From: Candidatus Nanopelagicales bacterium
Lineage (GTDB): Bacteria > Actinomycetota > Actinomycetes > S36-B12 > GCA-2699445
Length of the DNA: 10,499 nucleotides
NCBI GenBank assembly: GCA_029939085.1
Contig: JAOZTQ010000030.1
Span: 1 to 10,499, forward strand
Reading direction: 5' to 3'
In this document: in pieces, positions 4,789-10,499 of the stretch
How positions within the stretch are numbered: the stretch's first letter is position 1
How the letters are laid out: every line of letters begins with the position of its first letter
Notes under the pieces: model-generated
Seen by the model: only the letters and a program-made list of their open reading frames with translations
What the model was told of the DNA's origin: nothing
Database searches by the model: none
Translations under genes and position numbers: made by a program

Positions 4789-7596
4789 GTGTCTAAGGTC
4801 CGGGTTTATGAGCTCGCTAAAGAGCTCGGGCTCGAAAGTAAAGATGTCCTAGAGAAGCTGAAGGAAATCGGCGAGTTCGCCAAGTCAGCTTCATCTACGG
4901 TCGAGCCACCAGTTGCACGCAAGTTGCGAACGGCAGTTCAAGGTTCGTCCGGCGATGCCGCCGCGGGGGCGCCGAAGCGCGCTCCTAGCGGAAGTTCGGT
5001 ACGCAGACCAGCGCCAAGCGGGTCAACTCGCAGGCCTGCGGGGGACTCTGGGCTCAGGCCGCCGTCGCGCCGAGCACCAGCGGGAACTGTTCGCTCTAAA
5101 GAGGAGCCAAAGGCTAAACCCAGTAAGGCCCCCTCTGAATCTGACGCTCCAGCCGCGTCCAGTGAAGCACCGGAGAAGGTTGCATCCGATCCGGCCGCCT
5201 CAGCACCTGCAGTTGAGCCAACCGAGTCGACACCAAAGCCCAAGCCGGAGCCAAGTCGTGGGCCGTCGCCCAACCCTGGCAACAATCCATTCTCAGGCAA
5301 TGCGCCATCACGATCACCCCGTCCCGGTGGTGGCAACAACCCCTATACGGGTAATGCGCCACCCCGTACTCCTGGTGGGGTGCCGGGTGCGCCACGACCT
5401 ACTCCCGGCTCTATGCCGCCTCGCCCACAGCAACCCAATCCGGGTCAAATGCGCGGACCGCAACGCGGTCGTGGTGGTAGGCCTGGTGGCCCGGGTGGTC
5501 CCGGAGGTAGATCGGGTGGTCCCGGAGGCAGACCCGGAGGCTCTGGCGGCAGACAGGGTGGCTACCGTGGCGGCCCCGGTGGCGGCGGAGGCGGCGGTTT
5601 TGCCGGTCCGCCCGGTGGATTTGGTCCCGGAGGTAAACCAGGTGCACCTGGTGGTCGTGGGCGTCCCGGCGGTCCGGGCGGTCGTGGGCGTCCTGGTGGC
5701 AAGCCGGCGAAATCGCGGAAGTCGAAGCGGGCCAAGCGCCAGGAATTCGACAATATGGAAGCGCCGACAATCGGCGGTGTCCGGATTCCCACCGGAGAGG
5801 GTCGCACGGTGCGACTACCTCGAGGTGCGTCATTGACCGACTTTGCGGAACGGATTGATGCGAGCTCGGCAGACCTGGTGACAGTGCTGCTGAAACTCGG
5901 CGAGATGGTCAATGCCACCCAAAGTGTTGATGATGAAACTTTGAAGCTTCTGGGTGCGGAATTGGACTACGTCGTTGATGTAGTTTCGCCGGAAGACGAA
6001 GACCGAGAACTCTTGGAGCAGTTTGATCTTGAGTTCGGTGCCGATGTGGATGAGTCAGGTGAACAGTTGCCTCGACCGCCGGTCGTCACAGTGATGGGTC
6101 ACGTCGACCACGGTAAGACGAAGTTGCTGGACGCTATCCGTGAAGCCGATGTCGTCGCAGACGAGGCTGGCGGAATCACTCAGCACATCGGTGCCTATCA
6201 GATCCACACCATGGTCGGTGACACCGATCGCGCGATTACTTTCATTGACACCCCGGGTCACGAGGCCTTCACAGCAATGCGTGCTCGCGGTGCTGAAGTG
6301 ACCGATATCGCCATTCTGGTGGTTGCTGCCGATGACGGAGTTAAGCCGCAAACGGTCGAAGCCCTGAATCATGCACAGGCCGCGGAAGTTCCCATTGTGG
6401 TGGCGGTCAACAAGGTCGACAAGGAAGGTGCTGACCCGACGAAGGTCCGCACCCAGCTAACGGAATACGGACTGGTAGCTGAAGACTTCGGTGGCGATGT
6501 CATGTTCGTTGATGTCTCTGCGAAGGCCAAGCTAGGTATCTCTGAGTTACTAGAAGCAGTCGTTTTGACCGCCGATGCAACGCTGGAGTTAACCGCCAAT
6601 CCTGACCAAGACGCACAAGGTGTGGCGATTGAAGCTCATCTGGACAGAGGTCGCGGTTCGGTAGCGACCGTTCTGGTCCAACGCGGCACATTGCATCCTG
6701 GGGATTCGGTTGTTTGCGGTGATGCGCATGGTCGAGTTCGCGCCATGTTGGATGAGCACGGAGATTCACTGGAAACGGCTGGTCCATCAAGACCAGTTCA
6801 GGTTCTGGGTCTGACGACCGTACCGGGTGCCGGAGACTCGTTCATTGTGGTACCTGAGGATCGGGTGGCACGCCAGATCGCTCAAACAAGACAGGCTCGT
6901 GAACGCAACGCCTCGCTCGCGAAATCGCGACCACGTCGGACTTTGGAAGAGTTCCTGTCGCAGAAGGAGAAGGGCGAGGTTCAAGAGCTTCGCCTGATCC
7001 TCAAGGGAGATGTGTCTGGCTCGGTGGAAGCGTTGGAGGATGCGCTGCTGAAGTTGGAGATTTCCGAAGAGGTTTCACTTCGCATAATCGATCGTGGTGT
7101 CGGCGCCATAACCGAAGCCAACGTGATGTTGGCTACCGCGTCTGACGCCGTCATCATCGGATTCAACGTCCGACCTCAAGGTAAAGCCAGTGAAATGGCC
7201 GAGCGCGAAGGTGTCGAGTTACGTTACTACTCAGTCATCTACGCGGCGATTGAGGACATCGAAGCGGCACTCAAGGGAATGTTGAAGCCGGAATACGAAG
7301 AGGTCCAGCTCGGCACTGCGGAAATCCGAGAGGTCTTCCGAAGCAGCAAGTTCGGCAATATTGCCGGAAGTATCGTACGTACGGGCCTGATCCGGAGGAA
7401 CTCTTCTGCACGCTTGGTGAGAGACGGGACTGTTGTCGCGGACAATCTGACCGTCGAGTCGCTGCGTCGCTTTAAGGATGATGCGACCGAAGTACGCGAA
7501 GGATACGAATGCGGTATCGGCTTGGGTAGTTTCAACGACATTAAGGAAGGCGATGTTGTGGAAACCTTTGAGAATCAGGAGAAGCCGCGCAGTTAA
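4789..7596 (+). CDS. infB: Translation initiation factor IF2
   Basis: IF2 is the GTPase that places fMet-tRNA on the 30S subunit and promotes 50S joining. The 935-residue size fits long actinobacterial IF2. The N-terminal IF2_N domain spans about 1-50 (SKVRVYELAKELGLESKDVL). It is followed by an Ala/Pro/Ser linker (about 55-217) with a twice-used NNP-F/Y-S/T-GNAP unit, then a Gly/Arg/Pro-rich stretch (about 218-304), a Lys/Arg patch, and a second IF2_N-like domain (about 338-395). The G domain has G1 GHVDHGKT (437-444), switch I GGITQHIGA (461-469), G3 DTPGHE (487-492), G4 NKVD (541-544) and G5 SAK (577-579). Domains II-IV follow and end with YECGIGLGSFNDIKEGDVVE. All GTPase motifs are intact. 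The start is GTG with AGGAG 4 nt upstream. The stop TAA is 12 nt before rbfA. Confidence 0.98.
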   Translation: MSKVRVYELAKELGLESKDVLEKLKEIGEFAKSASSTVEPPVARKLRTAVQGSSGDAAAGAPKRAPSGSSVRRPAPSGSTRRPAGDSGLRPPSRRAPAGTVRSKEEPKAKPSKAPSESDAPAASSEAPEKVASDPAASAPAVEPTESTPKPKPEPSRGPSPNPGNNPFSGNAPSRSPRPGGGNNPYTGNAPPRTPGGVPGAPRPTPGSMPPRPQQPNPGQMRGPQRGRGGRPGGPGGPGGRSGGPGGRPGGSGGRQGGYRGGPGGGGGGGFAGPPGGFGPGGKPGAPGGRGRPGGPGGRGRPGGKPAKSRKSKRAKRQEFDNMEAPTIGGVRIPTGEGRTVRLPRGASLTDFAERIDASSADLVTVLLKLGEMVNATQSVDDETLKLLGAELDYVVDVVSPEDEDRELLEQFDLEFGADVDESGEQLPRPPVVTVMGHVDHGKTKLLDAIREADVVADEAGGITQHIGAYQIHTMVGDTDRAITFIDTPGHEAFTAMRARGAEVTDIAILVVAADDGVKPQTVEALNHAQAAEVPIVVAVNKVDKEGADPTKVRTQLTEYGLVAEDFGGDVMFVDVSAKAKLGISELLEAVVLTADATLELTANPDQDAQGVAIEAHLDRGRGSVATVLVQRGTLHPGDSVVCGDAHGRVRAMLDEHGDSLETAGPSRPVQVLGLTTVPGAGDSFIVVPEDRVARQIAQTRQARERNASLAKSRPRRTLEEFLSQKEKGEVQELRLILKGDVSGSVEALEDALLKLEISEEVSLRIIDRGVGAITEANVMLATASDAVIIGFNVRPQGKASEMAEREGVELRYYSVIYAAIEDIEAALKGMLKPEYEEVQLGTAEIREVFRSSKFGNIAGSIVRTGLIRRNSSARLVRDGTVVADNLTVESLRRFKDDATEVREGYECGIGLGSFNDIKEGDVVETFENQEKPRS
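4810..4827 (+). repeat. Early-coding hairpin in infB (GAGCTC arms)
   Basis: GAGCTC at 4810-4815 and again at 4822-4827, separated by GCTAAA, can form a 6-bp stem 21 nt after the first base of the infB start codon. The bases encode ELAKEL, so the repeat may simply reflect the conserved amino acids. Together with the upstream hairpin it would flank the infB start site. Confidence 0.35.
5493..5528 (+). repeat. Short tandem repeat in the IF2 Gly-rich linker (21-bp period)
   Basis: GGGTGGTCCCGGAGG occurs at 5493-5507 and 5514-5528, in frame with a 21-bp period, giving repeated GGPGGR units in IF2. It lies in disordered, Gly/Arg-rich coding sequence, where length change by slippage would keep the frame. 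Confidence 0.7.
5653..5693 (+). repeat. Second in-frame repeat in the IF2 linker (27-bp period)
   Basis: GGTCGTGGGCGTCC occurs at 5653-5666 and 5680-5693, in frame with a 27-bp period, encoding GRGRPGG units. It is part of the same Gly/Arg-rich linker as the 21-bp repeat. Confidence 0.7.
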
Positions 7597-7608
7597 CGGG
7601 AGGACATC

Positions 7609-8058
7609 ATGACCGATCATGAAGCGCGGGTGAGACGCCTGGCGGATCGGATCCAAGAGATCGTCGCTCAGCTACTAGAACGACGAATCAAGGATCCACG
7701 GCTGGGTTTTGTCACCATCACAGACGTTCGGCTCACCAATGACATGAGAGAAGCATCGGTCTTCTACACCGTTATGGGTGATGAACAAGAGCAAGCCGAT
7801 TCTGCGGCGGCGCTAAAGTCAGCTCGAGGAATGATTCGAACTGAGGTTGGCCGAATCACCGGAGTGCGGTTTGCTCCCAGCATCAACTTCGTCCAAGATG
7901 CGTTACCTACGACAGCCGCCCATATCGAGGAACTACTGGATCAGGCCGCAAAGGACGATGCCCGGGTGCACAAGCAGGCTGCTGATGCTGAGTTCGCCGG
8001 AGAGGCGGACCCCTACCGAGCCGATAATGACGATGACGTTGTAGCTTCCGAAGAATGA
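7609..8058 (+). CDS. rbfA: 30S ribosome-binding factor RbfA
   Basis: RbfA is a small KH-like protein that binds immature 30S subunits and aids processing of the 16S rRNA 5' end. The 149-residue sequence has the N-terminal helix RVRRLADRIQEIVAQLLER (7-25) and the hallmark IKDPRLGFVTITDVRLTNDM (27-46). It also has the strand ASVFYTV (49-55) and the interhelix A-x-G (72-74, ARG) typical of its KH-type fold, then VRFAPSINFVQDAL (86-99). The last 30 residues are an acidic extension (ADNDDDVVASEE), as in several actinobacterial homologues. GGGAGG at 7598-7603 lies 5 nt before the ATG. The stop overlaps the truB start as ATGA, pointing to translational coupling. Confidence 0.97.
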   Translation: MTDHEARVRRLADRIQEIVAQLLERRIKDPRLGFVTITDVRLTNDMREASVFYTVMGDEQEQADSAAALKSARGMIRTEVGRITGVRFAPSINFVQDALPTTAAHIEELLDQAAKDDARVHKQAADAEFAGEADPYRADNDDDVVASEE

Positions 8059-8981
8059 GCGGTCGGCACCACGGGATTCTGCTCGTGGACAAACCCGCTG
8101 GCAAAACTAGTCAGTCAGCCGTCCAAGTCATCAAGCGTGCAAGTGGAGTTCGCCGTGTCGGTCACGCCGGTACGTTGGATCCAGGGGCTACTGGCTTACT
8201 AGTCGTCGGCATTGGGGCCGGAACTAGATTGCTTACTTTTCTCGTGGGTTTGCCAAAGACCTATCGAGCGGAAATTCGTCTCGGCATCGCAACCGATACC
8301 GACGATGCCGATGGGGTAGTGACCGAAACCCCCGGCTGTCCTGCAGATATCGACATTCGTGATGCCGTGCTGCAGCTGACCGGACATCAGTTGCAGGTTC
8401 CCTCAGCGATCTCTGCTGTCAAAGTTGACGGGAAACGCGCGTATCAGCGCGTGAGGGAAGGAGAGGTAGTCGATTTACCCGCTCGCGCAGTTACTGTCGA
8501 AAGCTTTAGCGTGGCACAGCAGACCGCAGCGGTTGTCGATGGAGTCGCTGTCGTAGATCTGGTTGTAGAGGTTGCGGTGTCAACAGGCACTTATGTGCGG
8601 GCACTGGCGCGAGATCTTGGTGCAGCGCTCGGTACCGCGGGGCACGTTACGCAGTTGCGACGTACATCAGTGGGCCCGTTTCGACTGAGCGAAGCGGTAG
8701 CTCTGGACAGCTGGCCGGGAACTGGAACTCTGAAGCCCCTGGGCGAGATCGCAGCACAAGTCTTACCGACAAAAACAGTCACAGAACCGGATGCCTGGGC
8801 GGTGGCTCATGGCCAACGAATTCCGACGGAGTCAGTAACGACCGAGAAACTCGCGCTACTCAACGAGGATGGCGATTTGCTAGCTGTAGCGTCGGTAGAA
8901 GACGGCCGCTATCGCTATGCGATGGTGGTTCCGTTGCCAGCAATTCCTGCTTTCGCTGCTGAGTCTGGCACTCTGGGATAA
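8055..8981 (+). CDS. truB: tRNA pseudouridine-55 synthase TruB
   Basis: TruB converts U55 of the tRNA T-loop to pseudouridine and also acts as a tRNA chaperone. The 308-residue protein opens with GILLVDKPAGKTS (7-19). The catalytic aspartate is D42 in GHAGTLDPGATGLL (36-49). Further family blocks are KTYRAEIRLGIATDTDDADG (68-87), PSAISAVKVDGKRAY (116-130), STGTYVRALARDLG (176-189) and LRRTSVGPF (201-209). Residues from about 225 form a C-terminal PUA-like part. The ATG overlaps the rbfA stop by 4 nt. ribF follows after 2 nt. No DHH phosphodiesterase (nrnA) gene lies between rbfA and truB, unlike in mycobacteria. Confidence 0.97.
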   Translation: MSGRHHGILLVDKPAGKTSQSAVQVIKRASGVRRVGHAGTLDPGATGLLVVGIGAGTRLLTFLVGLPKTYRAEIRLGIATDTDDADGVVTETPGCPADIDIRDAVLQLTGHQLQVPSAISAVKVDGKRAYQRVREGEVVDLPARAVTVESFSVAQQTAAVVDGVAVVDLVVEVAVSTGTYVRALARDLGAALGTAGHVTQLRRTSVGPFRLSEAVALDSWPGTGTLKPLGEIAAQVLPTKTVTEPDAWAVAHGQRIPTESVTTEKLALLNEDGDLLAVASVEDGRYRYAMVVPLPAIPAFAAESGTLG

Positions 8982-8983
8982 CC

Positions 8984-9952
8984 ATGTCTTCTGTTGAGGT
9001 GACTTTCGGACCGGCGAGAAGTTCGCATACTTCGAGGCCCACTGTGGTGTGCGTTGGCGTGTTCGACGGCGTTCATCGCGGCCACCGATGGTTGATCGGG
9101 CAAGCTAAAGAACAGGCCGCGAGCTCGGACTTGCCGCTAACGGTTATGACTTTCGACCCTCATCCCAAGCGAGTCGTTCGTCCGGATTCAGCACCCTGTC
9201 AGTTGTCTTCCTTGGAACAACGCGTCGAACTACTGTCTGAAGCCGGTGCCGATCAAATCCGGGTGGTGAACTTTGATGACGCAACCGCGGCCATGTCACC
9301 GGAGCAGTTCGTATCCGACTATTTGGTGCAAGATCTATCAGCCGAGCACGTCGTTGTTGGGGAAAATTGGCGGTTCGGGAATCGGGCGGCTGGCGATGTG
9401 AAACTTCTTGCCCAGATAGGTGAATCGGCTGGCTTCGGCGTTACTGGAGTTGGTCTGCACACCAGTCGAGACGGAGAAGTCTGGTCATCTAGTCGGATCA
9501 GGGATCTGGTCGCGCTGGGGCAAGTCGAAAATGCCGCGGAGGGTTTGCTGCGCTGGCATCGCTGTGAAGGCGAGATAGTTGTGGGCGACCAGCGAGGTCG
9601 TGAATTGGGGTATCCCACCGCAAATCTGCAGGTGCCTGCGGAATCTTGCCGCCCGGCAGCTGGAGGGTATGCGGGGTTTCTGGTCCTTGGACCGTACGCG
9701 ACGCAGCAACAGGTTTTCCCGGCTGCTGTGTCGGTTGGAGTAAACAGCACGTTTGATGGCACCGAGTCTCGAGTCGAGGCCTACGCCCTGGATCGAACTG
9801 ATCTAGATGTTTACGGTGAATACGCCGCGGTGGATTTCGTCGCTCGACTTCGAGGAATGGAAAAATTTGATGGGGTCGAGGAGTTGATGTCGGCTATGGC
9901 GACTGATGTTTCTGACGCCCGTGAGATTGTTGCCCCTCAGTCGACCGCTTGA
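8984..9952 (+). CDS. ribF: Bifunctional riboflavin kinase / FAD synthetase
   Basis: RibF phosphorylates riboflavin to FMN and adenylylates FMN to FAD in the cytosol. The 322-residue length is standard for the bifunctional enzyme. The N-terminal nucleotidyltransferase domain shows GVFDGVHRGH (25-34), TFDPHP (56-61), VVVGENWRFG (123-132) and SSSRIRDLV (168-176). The C-terminal riboflavin kinase domain shows GRELGYPTANL (205-215), SVGVNSTFDG (250-259), VEAYALD with the likely catalytic-base Glu at 265, and VARLRGMEKFDG (286-297). The ATG is 2 nt after the truB stop with only a weak GGGA upstream, so translation is probably coupled. It is the last forward gene. Its last 59 bp are overlapped by the convergent membrane-protein gene, and no rpsO follows in the window. 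Confidence 0.97.
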   Translation: MSSVEVTFGPARSSHTSRPTVVCVGVFDGVHRGHRWLIGQAKEQAASSDLPLTVMTFDPHPKRVVRPDSAPCQLSSLEQRVELLSEAGADQIRVVNFDDATAAMSPEQFVSDYLVQDLSAEHVVVGENWRFGNRAAGDVKLLAQIGESAGFGVTGVGLHTSRDGEVWSSSRIRDLVALGQVENAAEGLLRWHRCEGEIVVGDQRGRELGYPTANLQVPAESCRPAAGGYAGFLVLGPYATQQQVFPAAVSVGVNSTFDGTESRVEAYALDRTDLDVYGEYAAVDFVARLRGMEKFDGVEELMSAMATDVSDAREIVAPQSTA

Positions 9953-10499
9953 TAACAGGTATCAAGACCAGCAAAAAGAGTAAGTTTTCGACGCTATCCC
10001 CAGCCCCGAAGTACCCCATTGCCAGGGAACCTATACACATCACGAGGTACAAAAGAACGAAGTAGAGCGATTGTCTAGCGGAAATACGAGTGTTGCGATC
10101 AGTCAGCAAGTCGGGGTTTCTTGAGGCGTAGGTCTGGATCAGCGCCGTGAATACAGCGATCAATGCCAAAGTTCCCCAGCCCAGTGCGAAGGCGTACGCC
10201 AACCCGGCCGCGGTTGGCCCCAAGCTGCCTGCTCCCACTATTCCTGAGGGAAACGCCAGGAAAACCATTAGGACAAGCCAACAAAATGTCAGCGTCATTA
10301 GTGTTTGCGAATAGTCCTTGATTTTTTCGAAGGTGCGGTGATTAGCGAGCCACTGGCGAGACATCATCCAGAAAGTGATGACAAATGCCACGAGTTTCTG
10401 GATTGTCTGCTGATCAATCGTGAACTTTTCACCGTCGCCTTGGTCGGTAGTTACAAGGTCAATAAGTGGCAATATTAAAAGCGTTATCGCAATAGCAAT
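9894..10499 (-). CDS. TMEM175/DUF1211-type membrane protein (5' end outside window)
   Basis: The reverse-strand frame is open to the window edge and is missing its N-terminus. The visible part starts IAIAITLLILPL, which matches the pore-lining first helix of bacterial TMEM175-type proteins. Their FSD motif would lie just beyond base 10499. The next block VAFVITFWMMSRQWLANHR matches the family's second helix and its W-x-NHHR-like end. Six hydrophobic segments are visible, the first cut, ending with LLFLLVLIPVI and a polar basic tail. Bacterial TMEM175 proteins form tetrameric potassium-permeable channels; that activity here is inference from resemblance. A TTG at 10472 can be read as a start but would delete most of helix 1, so I reject it. 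The DNA is poorer in GC and richer in ATA/ATT codons than the operon. Its last 19 codons, including the stop, lie antisense inside ribF. Confidence 0.75.
   Translation of the reverse strand: MAIAITLLILPLIDLVTTDQGDGEKFTIDQQTIQKLVAFVITFWMMSRQWLANHRTFEKIKDYSQTLMTLTFCWLVLMVFLAFPSGIVGAGSLGPTAAGLAYAFALGWGTLALIAVFTALIQTYASRNPDLLTDRNTRISARQSLYFVLLYLVMCIGSLAMGYFGAGDSVENLLFLLVLIPVIKRSTEGQQSHGRQKHQSP
9948..9966. repeat. Inverted repeat spanning the ribF stop codon
   Basis: CTTGATA (9948-9954) and TATCAAG (9960-9966) are perfectly complementary over 7 bp with an ACAGG loop, and they include the ribF TGA. No T run follows on either strand. It could be a weak bidirectional end signal or mRNA-end stabiliser. 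The AT-rich stem makes chance quite possible. Confidence 0.4.

Noticed and set aside
4913..5836. Long second-frame forward ORF (307 codons) and several reverse ORFs across infB
   Set aside because: They arise from the Gly/Pro/Arg-rich repeats, which lack stops in other frames. They have no family signature and the compositional bias mirrors infB.
10099..10284. Short reverse ORF inside the TMEM175-like gene
   Set aside because: It is out of frame with the six-helix protein and has no independent support.
10470..10472. TTG start for the right-edge membrane protein
   Set aside because: The upstream codons in the same frame encode the expected helix 1, so the true start lies beyond the window.
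1..10499. CRISPR arrays, tRNA/rRNA genes, insertion sequences, phage or defence genes
   Set aside because: No regularly spaced repeats, cloverleaf-like segments, terminal inverted repeats with a transposase, or nuclease/toxin families were seen. Every gene except the ferritin-like pair and the right-edge membrane protein is housekeeping.

Overview
The window is a chromosomal housekeeping region of an actinobacterium (Actinomycetota). The evidence is the gene order proS, a pair of reverse-strand ferritin-like genes, then rimP-nusA-ylxR-infB-rbfA-truB-ribF. The wording of the proteins is also actinobacterial: the ProS N-terminus, the very long Gly/Arg/Pro-rich IF2 linker, and YlxR with a CVGCR start. 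The DNA is moderately rather than strongly GC-rich, so this is probably not a Streptomyces- or Mycobacterium-like high-GC genome. I cannot place it below phylum or class.

Layout. Bases 49-1809 (+) hold proS. It converges on two overlapping reverse-strand genes at 1806-2800. Transcribed right to left, the first encodes a predicted Tat-exported lipoprotein with a ferritin-like four-helix domain and the second encodes a DUF4439 ferritin-like protein. A 94-bp divergent spacer (2801-2894) containing a perfect 13-bp palindrome separates them from a long forward operon. In that operon rimP (ribosome maturation), nusA (transcription elongation/termination), ylxR (small RNA-binding family), infB (IF2), rbfA (30S maturation), truB (tRNA psi55) and ribF (FMN/FAD synthesis) are separated by 2-31 nt or overlap. 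The exception is a 106-nt leader before infB. The right edge (9894-10499, reverse strand) is a TMEM175/DUF1211-type six-helix membrane protein that converges on and overlaps ribF. Its first residues lie beyond the window.

How the genes work together. rimP, infB, rbfA and truB serve ribosome assembly, initiation and tRNA modification, nusA couples this to transcription, and ribF is a usual neighbour making flavin cofactors. proS is an aminoacyl-tRNA synthetase flanking the block. The ferritin-like pair has no known function but sits in the same place in other actinobacteria, as far as I recall.

Most of the window is ordinary conserved biology, and I see no mobile element, CRISPR, rRNA/tRNA or defence system. 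The most interesting unexplained structure is the infB leader (4683-4788). It holds a good Shine-Dalgarno, three tiny reading frames linked by ATGA overlaps, and a GC-rich hairpin that starts at the base after the last tiny stop codon, just ahead of the infB ribosome-binding site. Second are the gene ends at both convergent borders, which overlap and leave no room for a conventional terminator.
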